From Nereocystis luetkeana (taxonomy: Eukaryota > Sar > Phaeophyceae > Laminariales > Laminariaceae): DNA of 64,000 nt. Below the pieces are notes generated by a model that saw only the letters and a program-made list of their open reading frames with translations, did not search any database and was not told the origin of the DNA. Every line of letters begins with the position of its first letter. Within the stretch, counting starts at the first letter, position 1. Of the stretch, positions 10,035-21,641 are shown piece by piece. Location of the stretch: NCBI GenBank assembly GCA_031213475.1, contig JARUPZ010000013.1, positions 3,596,731 to 3,660,730 of the forward strand, written 5' to 3'. The position numbers were made by a program, and so were the translations under genes.

Positions 10035-12610
10035 TCGTGCTGCTTCGATATGTTCGGGCGAAACGGGTCATACGACTACGGTACTTCTGCTGTATCGCAC
10101 GCTAAGTTAGTTACCACGCTTACGCTTGGAGAACGTTACCATATTGTTTACACGCTATCACAAACAAAGTTAGTTTCGAGCCGATGTTCACGCTATTGAG
10201 CCGAGAAGTAAGGCCTAAGCCACTTTTCCAAAGAGTTTAATGTTTAAGCCCCGGCAGCGACCGCAGCAGCACCAATATCAACTACGTTTATGGCAACATC
10301 GGTCGGCTGCAATTTCAACGAACTTAACGACGTATGGAAAGTCATACCAATACCTGGTACGCCTTTCGGGGTATCTGACATCCCGGAGGTGTGTCTTTTT
10401 CCCCCGGGTCTGATTGTGTTCATCCTCGATCGACATTGCTATTATAGAGAAGGCCTACCTAGACGCGCTGTGAAGAGCGGACAGGTCGTTGACGAACCTT
10501 CAACTCTGCTGGACACGGTTGGAAACCACTCCTCCTGCCACTACATTGGCTTCTACTCAGCATGGCACGGAGGGATTACGACTGCGGGTGTCGGGGTTTT
10601 CCACGGCGGTATAAGCCGAGGTAGTATTGTCTCGCTTGGAACGTTTTCCCTGGAACCTGGCGCGGCCAAAGGGCTTCACCGAAACATGTACCATGCTGGA
10701 CGGCCTACTTGCCAGCGGCCGGTTTATATGCTCCCGGTGCATTTCGCCAGTATCCCTTGAAAAACGGATAGGCGATGAGCTTCTGTAGCTGCGCTACGAG
10801 TAGTTTCCCACGTGGTTAGTTCGTGACGGCTCGCGTCGTTCATGTTGCTGGGGGGTGGAATTCAGCGGCTACCTACAAGTGGCTATTCATGGCCACTGCG
10901 CTGATACTACTGCTGCAAGTCCGGCCAAACCACAGGGCACAACACTCCTGAAATAAGCCGACATCACTTACAGACTGGACGCGGGTCGTTGGGACGTCAC
11001 CAACATAATAGCAGAAGGTGGCGAGGGTATTATTAGCCATACAGCTTTGCGTCGTGGTACCTCCTTCTTCAGCTAGCTGTGCCATTCAGCGTTTACACTC
11101 ACTCCACAGGCGATCATATGCTTCGCCACAAGCCGCTGGACCAGGTGTGGACGCCATCGTACGTGGAACTTTGGATGTGGGGACGATGCCGTGCAGGACT
11201 CGCATCATTTCCACTGCCTGCGGTTAGTTCCTGTTGTTGGTATAGCCGAGCGAAAAATTCGGCCCGTGTCTGGTGGCGGCGGATTGTGTTCTGGGTGGGC
11301 CACGCCCCTATGCCCCCAGACCGGCCCGGTCTTCGTGACACCTGCGGGTGCATGTGGCGTCGTGTTCTCCGGGCGCGCTAGGTTTTCAACGATCCGAGAC
11401 TCCCACTCTATGGCCGGCTTCCCCAGCTTCCATCCCTCCACGACATCATATCCACCGACACCAGCGCTCGGCGGCTCCAGTCCTCCTGCCACTATTCCTC
11501 TTCAAAGAGGGCGTCTCTGAGGTGGGCCTTCAAGGTGCTGCGACAGCGGCTGCGATCCACGACTTCGGCTACGTGTGTCTCCGCCCGCGATGGGGCCATC
11601 GCTTTCCAGCCTCGTTGGTTGGGGCATGCTTCTTCCGCGAGGGGTAGACGGTACGGCGCGATTACGGCCTCGTACTTTCTCGTGCGAGTACGAACCGTAG
11701 TATGCTTCCTTTTCTCGTTTTGATGAGTTGGTCTGCCCAGCAAGGTGGAGTGATAATGCACAAGTCACTACTTTCTCCCCAGTCAGCACGCGGCGGGGAG
11801 CTCTCCTGGCCGCAGGTCTTACTCAGCAGGGTGGCGGGACAACGCCTTGGCCATCGTTGAGTACTTCCGTAAGCGCGTGGCGGAATAGCTTCACCGCGGT
11901 GCAAACCTCGCGATCCATCACGGACGAAAAATACTCGACCGTCGTATGATGTTGTCGCAAGGAGATGAATCATCCACAGGGCTGCGCCCACAAGCCTGAA
12001 CTCAGCAGGGGCCCGGGGCCAGCATCGCTGCAACACGGAGCTGCAGCAGGTGGGTGGACCGAGCTCGACAACAAAGCGAAAGAAGCAGGGCCCTTTTTCA
12101 TGCGTCATAGTCGTTGACATTCCCGAGCCTCTACAGCGGTTACTATTAGAACGTGTTGCGGTTCAAGTAATACCACGCATGCCTGCCTGCGAATCAGGGA
12201 AAAGGTGGTGGGTATGCCACGAGATTGTCCCCACAAACCACATACTGCACCGGCAGCATAATGGGCGCCATTGGTGCTGTTGAGCACTGCCTGGATCAGC
12301 ACAAGCACCAGCAGATGCATGCAGACGCGCGCTCCATGTCTTGTAAACTGCTCATCCTGCGAAATCACCTGCGCCCCACCCAGCATTTTTGCTCCAAGTG
12401 GCGCAAGTACTCTGTAGCATACCAGCATGTATACATAGAGTAACATACGAGTACACGCAGCACTACTACTTGCGGTAGCCATGTGCTAGCAACCTGTTTG
12501 TGACCCACGTTTACTGCAGCCTAAAACCATAAAAAATAGGGGCTCGTATCAACCTCCTGAAGAAGAGCGCACGGCAGGCAGTGTTACGAGTATCCCCGAA
12601 CGTAGTACCA
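10035..12610. other. No supported gene; GC-rich with spurious frames
   Basis: Open frames overlap on both strands because stops are rare here. The longest plus-strand one is 10290-10760 (156 codons, ATG start, no known domain). On the minus strand 11662-12120 and 12105-12482 are open. None shows a motif I know, and none clearly excludes the opposing frame. One of them could be an exon. Confidence 0.5.
10290..10760 (+). CDS. Unrecognised open frame, 156 codons
   Basis: It starts with ATG and ends with TGA, with a Gly/His-rich middle (HGGITTAGVGVFHGGISRGS). It has no signal peptide, membrane segment or catalytic motif that I recognise, and no neighbour of known function. Listed because it is the longest frame in a 2.5 kb stretch free of recognised repeats. 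Likely spurious. Confidence 0.15.
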   Translation: MATSVGCNFNELNDVWKVIPIPGTPFGVSDIPEVCLFPPGLIVFILDRHCYYREGLPRRAVKSGQVVDEPSTLLDTVGNHSSCHYIGFYSAWHGGITTAGVGVFHGGISRGSIVSLGTFSLEPGAAKGLHRNMYHAGRPTCQRPVYMLPVHFASIP

Positions 12611-12660
12611 CGCGCGCGTGTGGCAATGCGTCGCACGCGCGCGTGTGGCAATGCGTCGCA
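12611..12660 (+). repeat. Perfect tandem repeat, 25 bp x 2
   Basis: The unit CGCGCGCGTGTGGCAATGCG plus TCGCA is repeated exactly. A (CTA)n tract follows at about 12677-12698. Confidence 0.95.
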
Positions 12661-12699
12661 ACATGGACACATCTCATTCTACTACTACTACTACTACTC

Positions 12700-14824
12700 C
12701 GGTAGCTTGAGCTGCTCCGTCTGGTACCTCATCATGTATACCCTGTGGCAATCGTCCCGCCGTTGGGGTACGTAGCAAGCACCTGTTATGCCGCAAAGAG
12801 CGCTGAGTTTGCACAGCGTTTCGATCGTTTCTTTTCAACTCTCGCTCGTTTTGTCGAAATCCCACCAATCAATCTATTTTCGGGAAGGGGTTTCTCTCTC
12901 GACCAGATCTTCCCGAAAACACCTACCAGTAGTAATTTGATCGGTATTTTCTGGAAGAAAATCAAGCCATCAAAACCGATCGCACCCCTTTTGTGTGCGA
13001 ACTCAACACCGTTTTAGGTACGGTATTTTATGAGAATCCTCGCGCGAGGAGCTCACCACCGTACTCTATAATGGCAAACCCCACCGAACAACCGAGGTTG
13101 AGATAAACGCTGAATTTTTCTGTAATCCCGACACTCAATAATCCCAATCAATGGATATTCTTGTTGAAGTAGACATCGGATCCAACGACTACTGGGTATC
13201 CCCTCTCAGGTGAACCACGCCTCCCCCGCCAGCTCCCCGTGCTCCGTCTCGAAAGGGATGCGTGGTCAGTGGCCAAATGACAACGGCAAGCAACAAATGA
13301 GTAAGCCCCTGGAGTCACATAGCAGCCCCCCCCCCCGCCGCGCCCCCCAACAAAAATTTTATCGGGGGAAAACTTCAGCCATTTTATCCCTTGTCGTCGA
13401 CTCGAATCGAATTTCCTGCCACAGCACGGTTCTGGCCATAACCACCCTAGAAATATACTGCAGCTTTCCCGTTTCGCCCCTCTGAGCCCCCAAAGGGATT
13501 AGCACACGAAAAAAAAAAAGAAGACGCACGTAAGTACGATCCTCGATAAAAAATATAGAGAAGCTCCGACATCGACATGAGCACCGCGCCCGAAGGGCAA
13601 TGCATTAACTACTGTAGTTTCGGCCGAGTACTGGAGCGGAATTTCGGGACCCATCTGAAACAAGCTGGGCATTTAACCAGCAAGAGGGGCAAAAAATCAA
13701 TAAACAAAATCGTCCACAATTGATCCGTAAGCGTTGACGGGGATACTGCAACCGTCGAGATAAAGTGTTTCGAAATAAATTAAACCATGCCGCTTCCGGT
13801 TTCTCTCTCCACTGCCACCTGTGTCCAAACACAAGGAACGTCCGCATAGTAATATTCAATTCAAACGATAGTTATGTTTCGGAAAATACTGGCATAAAAT
13901 AGGGTACATCCAAATTTCCCACTCCCGCAGAAATTACACTCTACGTATTGCCTCTGCTCGCGTCACTCTGCCAAAGAAGTAGATCCATTTTTCCTTCCAT
14001 CCCCCGCGTGATACATGCACTAAATATTAATAGTACAGGGCCTCCTACCCTAGGTAGGTGTAAAAAGTAACCACTAAAAACTCAGCCTCGCCAGACTTTT
14101 ATGGCGTACCCGAAACCCTGACGCCCGCGGCTATGTCAATAAGCTTGCTGTAAATAAATAGCTCAGTGTCAAGGACACCTACTCCCTGATTGTAATCACG
14201 GAGAATCCAGCCTGAGAGTCCGGCGTACCCCATGATCACTACGAGTACTTACTGCTGCGAAAGGCCCTACGAAGTATAGTGCGGAAATAAATGTTTTCGT
14301 GTTATCTCTTGTCCTCGTTCATTTAACGTGATATCTTGCCATTGCCGGATTCGACCCATTTTGCCCACGCTCTCGCCTGGTGGTGAAACAAAAACGCCTA
14401 CTGCGCTAAACCCCTTGATGGTCGGACCGAACACCGGGATAATAGGCTACTACAAAAGCCACCACACAGGTACACGGAGAACTAGCCACCCAACAACCAG
14501 ATAAAAGGTCGGGATGCTAAGTACGCTAAGAGCTCGGGCTCGTCGGCGAGCGCCACATTAAAAACCCTACTTGTATGTATCAGCCCACGCTCAAGGTTTG
14601 CTCAAGCGTGTTGTCGCAACATGGCTAGAAGCATTAGCCCCTGCTCCCCATACCACGGTCGTGTGCCATGGCAGGTGTAGTCCACATTTTTTCTGAGGTC
14701 CTCAACACTTGAGGAAGCTCTGTATATATACCCCCTTCCCCCCCCCCAAAAAAAAACAAAAACAAACTTGTCTTGAGAAAAACTGGGAGCTAAAAGCTAT
14801 TTGGGTACTACTGCTACCAGTTCG
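12700..14824. other. No supported gene
   Basis: Only short frames occur. A worn tRNA-like unit lies near 14340-14420 on the minus strand (listed separately). This interval is downstream of the LNR gene. Confidence 0.6.
14340..14420 (-). other. Possible tRNA pseudogene or SINE head
   Basis: On the minus strand GGGTTTAGCGCAGTAGGCG resembles an A box/D arm, and AATGGGTCGAATCCGG, about 45 nt on, resembles a T arm/B box. The acceptor ends do not pair convincingly, so this is not called a tRNA gene. Confidence 0.3.
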
Positions 14825-14949
14825 TCAGTGCCCATAAGGATCACCGCAAGTCAGAAATGGTTGGGCAAAACAAACGATGGTGGGCGCGCCCCGTGGTAGC
14901 ATAACGTGTACCAGGTATGCTCTTTTTCCCCACCAGTGAAGAAATACTA

Positions 14950-16455
14950 CTACGCGCGCTCTTGGCACTTCCGACGGATCACGGCACAAGCGTAGGCGAC
15001 TACCACCGTCAGGCAAACGAGCGCAATAGCAGCAGCGGACAGTATGCCCGCGACTTCAGCGCTCGCGAGAGAGGAGGAGGAAGAGGAGGCGGAGGGGGAG
15101 GAGGAAGTGTCTGTGGCGTTACCGTCCCCGTTGGCGCCCTGCCTCTCAGAGGGAGGCAAGGTGTTAGACAGGGTGCAGTCTTGGGCGGGGTCCAGGCAGT
15201 GGTACCCAGCTTCTCCGCAGGAGTAGCTGCTGCCGTCGACGCACGTGCACTCGCAACAGTCCCCCCCGTCCCACCCACAAGCCTCCGTGTTGGTGGCGTC
15301 GTCGCACTGCCCGTCCGAAAGGTACACCACGGCCTCCTGACACTCCAATTCAACGACCACCGAGGTGTTCCCGATGGTGCTCGAACCATCGACGTAGTAG
15401 TCGTCGTCTGAAGAGTTCACAGTGGTGCCCGAACCGTAGACGTAGTCGTCGCCCGCCGTGTTCACCGTTGGGCTTGCCGTGGCGCAATCGGTCGGGGCGG
15501 AGGGGTCCAGGCAATTGAAAGCGGTGCACTGGAAGTTCGATTCAACGCAAGTACACCTGCAGCAGTCTCCCCCGTCATAGCCGCACCCCACAGTGTTGGT
15601 CGATGTGTCGCAGTATCCGTCCCCGAGCCACGAATCCCGCCCGGCGCAGTCCGGATAGGCTGAGGCGGCCGGGCTAGGCGTCGGACTTTCGCTGGGCCCG
15701 TCGCAGCCGGTGGGAGCGCTCGGGTCGAGGCAGTCGTACCCTTCGCTGCCGCACTCAAAGTTGTAGAAGCCGGTCGAAATCCCGCCGTACTCTCGGCACG
15801 TGCACTCGCAGCAATCTCCCCCGTCATAGCCGCACTCCTCGTTGTTCAAAGCGCTGTCGCAGATCGAGTCGTGCATGTCGTCGAGATTCCCAGCGCATTT
15901 CGGGGGAGTCAAGCCGCAGTCCGCGGGCACGTCGGGGTCCCGGCAGTCGAACCCCAACCCCTCCAGGCCGCACGTGAAGGTCAGGTCGTCCTCGCACGTG
16001 CAGGCGCAGCAGTCGCCGCCGTCGAACCCGCACTCGGCGTTGTTGTTGGCCTCGTCGCAGTAGCCGTCCCGGAGGTTGGGGGGGTACCCCTCACACTCGG
16101 AATAGCTGGAGGAAGGTGGCGAACTCGTCGGTATCGTCTCGCAGTCGGTCGGCGCGTCCGGGTCTTCGCAAGAAAAGTCAACCCCGGGTTCCTCGGCCTC
16201 GGTGCAAAGAACGCCTCCAATTAAACAGGTGCACGCACAGCAGTCTCCCCCGTCGTAGCCGCAGGCAGCGGTGTTGGCGGCAGCGTCGCAGACTCCGTCC
16301 GCGATTGAGCTGGTTTCTTCCTCGCAGTCGCTGTAGCTGCTCTGATCAGTGCTACACTCGCCCGATCTCAAGAGCAGGCACAACGCACCCGCCAGGGAGG
16401 CTGCCCAAACGAAGCTGGGCCGAAGCATCGCCGCTGAGGAAGTGGTCCGAAACAA
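14950..16455 (-). CDS. Five-module LNR (Notch-type) single-pass membrane protein
   Basis: This is a 501-residue single-exon frame. Met10 begins a good signal peptide (MLRPSFVWAASLAGALCLLL) and is the more likely start; Met1 only adds nine residues. Five Lin-12/Notch-type modules follow at about 44-105, 121-180, 187-251, 270-324 and 372-427. Each has DG-x-C-D, an Asn, and C-G-Y/F/W-DGGDCC-x-CTC, ending in C-x-DP-x(2-4)-DC or a close variant. Each module has ten cysteines but lacks two of the six found in Notch LNRs. Ser/Thr/Pro-rich linkers separate the modules; a Ser-rich stalk (about 435-465) precedes a membrane helix (about 466-491), with a short basic tail IRRKCQERA. Seen: these motifs. 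Known: LNR modules bind calcium and occur in extracellular proteins. Inferred: a surface receptor or adhesion protein of unknown ligand. No introns are visible. Function beyond this is unknown. Confidence 0.88.
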   Translation of the reverse strand: MFRTTSSAAMLRPSFVWAASLAGALCLLLRSGECSTDQSSYSDCEEETSSIADGVCDAAANTAACGYDGGDCCACTCLIGGVLCTEAEEPGVDFSCEDPDAPTDCETIPTSSPPSSSYSECEGYPPNLRDGYCDEANNNAECGFDGGDCCACTCEDDLTFTCGLEGLGFDCRDPDVPADCGLTPPKCAGNLDDMHDSICDSALNNEECGYDGGDCCECTCREYGGISTGFYNFECGSEGYDCLDPSAPTGCDGPSESPTPSPAASAYPDCAGRDSWLGDGYCDTSTNTVGCGYDGGDCCRCTCVESNFQCTAFNCLDPSAPTDCATASPTVNTAGDDYVYGSGTTVNSSDDDYYVDGSSTIGNTSVVVELECQEAVVYLSDGQCDDATNTEACGWDGGDCCECTCVDGSSYSCGEAGYHCLDPAQDCTLSNTLPPSERQGANGDGNATDTSSSPSASSSSSSLASAEVAGILSAAAIALVCLTVVVAYACAVIRRKCQERA

Positions 16456-17101
16456 AGTTCCTCAGCGATCCGCCCTGATCCCGTCCAACCTGCCGGGAAT
16501 AGAGAGTAAAGCCCGCCGCGGGGCGCAACAACCGTGACGCGATTGATAAGTACGCAGGCGTTGTGGCATCGTCAGATGTTCGAGAAGCTCCGCGCTGCTA
16601 CGGGACACTGCTACAATATCGTTCGTGCTGGTCACAGGTGCGGCGATCAGAACGTGGGTCAGAGGACGAAATGAAAACTCAGTCAACTATTTGCCGTGCT
16701 CGTGGTGCTGACTAGAATAGAGGTGGAGGAGTATTGGCGAGACGGGGGTCACGAGAGGAGGCAGCGACGTGCCGTCGATCGCCGCGCTGTTGGCTCGGAG
16801 AGTTGCGTGAAACCCCCCCCAGGGGGAAAATCAACGGCCCATCCCCGGGTAAACGCCAACCGAAAAACAGAAACCCCAACCAGGGACCCCAAACAGGGTA
16901 CACAAACGGTCCATCCCCCCGAAAAAAACGCGTACGGTATGAACGGAAACCCCCAACCTACAGTACGTACCGTTATTACTGCCGGCGTGGGGGAGGCTGT
17001 CACTGTGACCCCGTTTTTCGGCGCCAAAAAAGCGCCAATACAAGGGGCGGCGAAAGTACACATACCAGTTCAAATTGTAAATGTTGGTTAGGGTTAAATA
17101 C
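16456..17101 (-). promoter_or_regulatory. Upstream region of the LNR gene, no clear element
   Basis: This is where the promoter of the minus-strand LNR gene should lie. I see no convincing TATA box. The part at 16800-17090 is rich in A and C runs (CCCCC/AAAAA) and gives open frames on both strands that I treat as compositional. Confidence 0.3.
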
Positions 17102-17210
17102 TATTACGGGGGACCATAGTTAACAGGACCTATGGTATACATAAACACCTATATATTTAACCATTTTTACCAACAATATTTGGTCCTATTAACTATGGTC
17201 CCCCGTAATA
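17102..17210. mobile_element. MITE family A copy, well preserved
   Basis: Near-perfect inverted ends (TATTACGGGGGACCATAGTT and its complement), TA at both outer edges, and the ACCATTTTTACCAACAATAT interior. Confidence 0.93.
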
Positions 17211-17244
17211 AAAGATGAAACGGTACAACCGTCGCGAAGACCGT

Positions 17245-17382
17245 TCTTGTTTACTTGGGCCATGGGCGTATCCATCGGCATGCACCAAGACTTTTGCTGA
17301 AATCAAGTGTTCGGGTGGCTCACTACCAATCAAGACGTTTGCTGAAATTTTAGGGTGAACCTCTAACGTAGAACGCCTCTGT
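17245..17382 (+). mobile_element. MITE family C partial copy, rearranged
   Basis: TTGTTTACTTGGGCCATGGG, TTGCTGAAATCAAGTGTTCG and a right end GGTGAACCTCTAACGTAGAACG match family C. The left half is missing, and the TTGCTGAAAT block is duplicated. Confidence 0.65.
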
Positions 17383-17632
17383 TGCGCTTGTTGTACTCAT
17401 TACGATGGCATGACGCCACACCGTCCAATCTCCTTGCTGCACTGCTATCATTCGATGTGTTGACTCAAGCGTCGACGTTTGTAATCACATATATTGTATC
17501 CCTCTAAGACTACAGGTCAGCACGGACACTGGATGTGCTGGATGAGACACGGGGTATAATCACACGACGAAATAATGCGAAGAACGAACACACGCAAACA
17601 CACAGACGCAGGCCGGCATAAATCCCCGGACG

Positions 17633-17860
17633 TGTCCCACGATAGAGGTAGCACATTTCGGCCGAAACATTTTCTGAATGACGGGGTCCCTTAACTCAAA
17701 ATCGTCGGCGTGCCAAAAAATTGGCGTTTCCGTATACTTTGGCCATGGGATTATTCGTCAGGAAAAAGTAGGGTTTGGTTGAAATCAGTTTTCGGGTGAG
17801 GTACGGACCTCGTTAAGTGAAGAGCCTCAGAAAAATCAGGTTGAACCTCTATCGTAGAAT
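17633..17860 (+). mobile_element. MITE family C copy
   Basis: CACGATAGAGGTAGCACATT at the left and GAACCTCTATCGTAGAATGC at the right, with the GAATGACGGGGTCCCTTAAC and TTTTCGGGTGAGGTACGG blocks inside. It is the plus-strand member of an inverted pair with 18411-18649. Confidence 0.85.
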
Positions 17861-18410
17861 GCCTCCCCGGTCGTACCTTTCGCGATGACTCTGGGCCTTC
17901 GTCTTGAACAGAAAGCCCAGCCAACGAATCCTTACCCGTCCCGAAGTGTGACTTTGCGTATCAGCTTCTTCTATTTCCGTTGTCACAAGACGGGGGCAGG
18001 CACAGGGAAGAAGGGAGTCAGGCTGATGGACGGCGCAACATGCACTCGTCCGGAGGGAGGGGAGGCGGCACGCAAGGTTACGTTGGTGGTGCAGTGATCT
18101 CAGCTTTCTGCGCAACCGCAACCGTGAACTTTTTACGTCATCACGCAAGATATTGGAGCAGACACGCGGTTGCGCATCTGAAAGAGAAGTGCCATATATT
18201 TTGGACCGGGCGGAATACGCCGGGTCAAATCGGAGTCCAAGCCAGAGGTCGACCTCCCTTGATTCACGCAAAAAATCAGTGATCATGTGCCAGTCGCGAT
18301 TTGCCTTGACACCATCATGCACGTACATACGGGGACAGCGACCGGTCGGATGCATGCTCCTAGGATAGGAGCAACAACACAGTATGTTCTAGAGGTTCTT
18401 ACCTGGGAGG
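17861..18410. other. 550 bp between inverted MITE C copies, no known gene
   Basis: A minus-strand frame (17849-18355, 168 codons) covers most of it but overlaps the MITE C on one side, and I recognise no domain. The interval could be unique host DNA or cargo of a composite element bounded by the two copies. Confidence 0.4.
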
Positions 18411-18649
18411 CGTTCTACGATAGACGTTCACCCTAGATTTTTCTGAGGCTCCTCACTTAAGGAGCTCCATACCTCACCCGAAAACTGACTTTAGGAAAAA
18501 TCAAATTGCATCGCGGCCAATAATCCCTTGGCCCGAGTCTACAAAACTTTTTTTTTTTACATCAAGGTTGGCATTCCGACGAGTTTGGGGCAAGGAACCC
18601 GTTTTTCAGAAACAAAATAGCGGAAATGCGCTACCTCTATCGTAGAACG
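18411..18649 (-). mobile_element. MITE family C copy, inverted
   Basis: Reverse complement of the family: GCGTTCTACGATAGACGTTC at the left, CTACCTCTATCGTAGAACGG at the right, with the CTCACCCGAAAACTGA and GGCATTCCGACGA blocks inside. Confidence 0.85.
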
Positions 18650-20037
18650 GGTCTTGGGGGGGTCTATCGTATCCCACCCGAACCCCTGTCCTCGGAAAAA
18701 TTTAGAGTATAAATCCCGCTGGACAACACCATGCCCAAAAACAAAATAAGCAACGCTTATACAGTAAATACGTAGAACAAGTGGGCCTTATATTTACGGC
18801 CACATTGTTGTACAACACCAAGACTATTTCAGCGGCACGGCATGCCTAATTGGGAATTTCCTCCGTGCTGTCGGTTTATCTCAAGGAACCCTGTCAGTCA
18901 GAGCAATTGCCTTTATGAGGCAAAAAACAGAGTGTCCGACTATCATAAAGCACGCATCGCCGCAGGCGTGGAGCCGTGAACAAAATGCCGAAATTTGGTC
19001 TTGCATGCACGGACGGCTGTGATGCCGGAGGGCACACTAGCTCAAGGTCCAAGTCGGGTTGATCCCCGATTTGGCGCAATGCTGTGAGTTCTTCACACAC
19101 CGGTAGCTACCGTTTGTACCGTATATTACACCCACGCGATATATGCGAGGACCAACGCAACTCTCCAGGTGAAAACACCAACGTCAAAGCCTCGTGTTGG
19201 CAGGATTGGCATGGGCGGTAGCATTGATCGCTGGTTTGACGTTGGGATGTGGTGAAAGGGATCCAGCGGTAGCACGTTCTGCCGATGCCGAGCAACTGAA
19301 CGAGAGACAGGCTCAGACGAGAAACAAATCAGTTTCGAGCCATCTCACAGTAGGGGCGCACCAGAGGTTCCTGAGCCCCTGACATTAGGAGCTCAATATC
19401 TCACCCGGTACACCACTTGGAAGAAATTCGTTCGTGCCACCCGACCGGCACTTGTATGCGCTAGTCCTAAAACGAATATACGAGTTAAAAATCTATTCTA
19501 ACTGGTAGTAGTTCCTAAAGTAACAACTCAATTGGTCAGAAACCTTTGGCCCAAAGAGTGCAACCCCCACCGTGGGGTGGCTCGGGCAGTGGACAGCCAA
19601 GCCACAAAGCCACAGCGGCGATAATTTTCCGCCGGAACTCCGTTCGACGATACCAGAGGCGGAACGAGACCCGGTATCGTTCAGCAGTAATTGTTTTCTC
19701 CGCCCTTCACACGCCAAACATATCAGTGTACAGGACGGGACACCAACAGTGAACAGAAAACGACCAAGCACTGAAGGCTTCCTCAGACGAAGAGGGAACG
19801 AACAAGTTCGGCAGTCATTGCACTGAACGAAGTCGGTACAGAACGCACCCATTCTCCTATACGAAATCCGTCCTGGGCCAGCTATTCCTGCTTCTTATGA
19901 GGGGTCCGGTTCGGAGTCATGTTGGCGTGCAACGTGAGCAACACCTCGCCCTCTACACACCAAGTGTGCTGGGGGTATAGTGCTAATGCTCGACGTGACC
20001 AATGAGGTACGGGAGGGGGTCTCCTGCAAGGGGGTGC
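18650..20037. other. No supported gene
   Basis: A minus-strand frame at 19493-19852 (119 codons, Cys-rich start) and several shorter ones are unrecognised. A small MITE C-like scrap (AGGAGCTCAATATCTCACCC) lies near 19388. Confidence 0.5.
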
Positions 20038-20038
20038 C

Positions 20039-20151
20039 TATTACGGGGGGCCATAGATAACAGGACCAAATAATGTTAGTAAAAATGGCTAAACATATAG
20101 GTTTTTATGTATACCATAGGTAGGTCCTGTTAACTATGGTCCCCCGTAATA
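20039..20151. mobile_element. MITE family A copy
   Basis: TATTACGGGGGGCCATAGAT at the left and AACTATGGTCCCCCGTAATA at the right, with the TGTTAGTAAAAATGGCTAAA interior and TA at both edges. Confidence 0.92.
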
Positions 20152-21641
20152 GTACACTTCTCTTGACGGGGGGGGGGGGGCAAGTGCGCGAGACAGGTGC
20201 AAACATAAATATGGAGACGGCAGCCGCATGGCTCATCACAAAGTCTGTACGCACGACTGCTCACGGACGACCAAATGAACACCGACCACCCCAACGTGTA
20301 GGGTGGGCCTTGACTGGACCGAGTCCGGCCGGCAGGAAGCATAGCCTAGGCGGTTTGATAGTGGGTAAGTCCTACACACTACCCACAAGAGGAGAGGGTC
20401 TCCGTCGCCAGGTGGCTATCTCCGCCGCACCTGGCTCTCTCGGGAATCAGGCAGGATCAACAAGCTCGCCCCCCCGAGGCACAGAGTGGAAGGAGCTGGT
20501 TTCACTGTCGAGACGGGAGCGACGGGTTGAACTGCTAAACGACACGTATGTTGAAGGCGGAAGTACAAGAAAAGGCAATAGGCTCTGGTGCATCAGCAGG
20601 CGCTCCCTCATTCCGGCCCCACAGCCCCACGGCAGTTTTCTAGCGGATAATAAGACCCGACCGAAATGTACATGGGCTAACAGAGGTATGCACCAAACCA
20701 CGCACGACACCTCTCAACTGTCAAACCCACCACCAACCACTCTATTTGCGCACACAACAACCGGTCAAAAGCGATGGTAGGTTCCTTTGTGGCTGCGTTG
20801 TTGGGTTCTACGCGAGTGTCGTGGTCGGGGGGGGGGGGGGGGGGGGGGGGAAGCGTTCTCAGTTGTTGCTGGCCTTGGTAATCTTTTGACCGTTGACCAC
20901 GCATCCCTCGCGAGACGGAGCGCCGTGCCTACTTCTAATAGAGACACATCCAACATTTGGGCGCTCGTTACGCTGTTTCTATGTATTACATACAAACGTT
21001 TTGCTACTGTCGTGGTGAGGGGGTCGGTATGATCCGGCGGGAGTGTGTGTCCAACCCTACCCCTAAGCCCAACTCCAACCCTACTGTAGCTCCAACCCTT
21101 TGGTGGGGTTGAGGTCGCCAGTGGCGGCCGCGCGCCGATGCACATTCGTGGGCCTTTCATGGCGACCCTAACCCAATACGAAGCATTCCAATCCGTCGAC
21201 CTCATTCTCCCGTGTTCCCCCCCCTCTTAGCCTCGCAGCTGTTCGATCTTTTTAGGTCGCGGAGGCCCTCTCAGTAGGGACCCAGGTATGTTCGGTGTGG
21301 CGCTTGAAGCTGCCGAGAACGCTGGCAGGGCGCCTTGTGCTTCCGTGTTGCTCTAGGTGGGAAGACGGCGTGTCGTGGGTGTCCCATGGCTTTAAAGCAG
21401 TGGCTCATGGGCGACCCATGTTGCCATGCGTGGGCGATCATCCACGAGAGGTCCACGGAAGGCCAATGAACACTGCCCGTTCAGGGGCAGTGGCTTGTTC
21501 GTTGAGCTCGGCATCTCACCCGAAACATGACTCTGACGAAACTTGTCAGCGGGACCCGGCCGACATTAACGTGCGCTAGATAGTCCGCAAACAAGTATAC
21601 CGTGAATTGAAAACTATCGTACTATGCCTATGCCGGTAGGT
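20152..21641. other. No supported gene; G runs and telomere-like scraps
   Basis: A plus-strand frame of 214 codons (20136-20780) starts inside the MITE and is unrecognised. G runs lie at about 20167-20179 and 20827-20850. At 21047-21105 CCAACCCTA-type phrases recur, reminiscent of degenerate telomere repeats on the C-rich strand. Confidence 0.5.

Noticed and set aside
11018..12482. A cluster of overlapping 90-150-codon frames on both strands that might be a transposase or host gene
   Set aside because: I could find no catalytic motif or domain, and several frames compete over the same DNA. Left as unannotated.
14130..14230. A tRNA-like stretch around TAGCTCAGTGTCAAGG with a TTGTAAT loop
   Set aside because: There is no T arm with TTCGA and no pairing acceptor stem.
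17849..18355. 168-codon minus-strand frame between MITE C copies
   Set aside because: It overlaps one MITE C copy at its end and shows no domain.
20136..20780. 214-codon plus-strand frame
   Set aside because: Its start lies inside the MITE A terminal repeat and no domain is visible.
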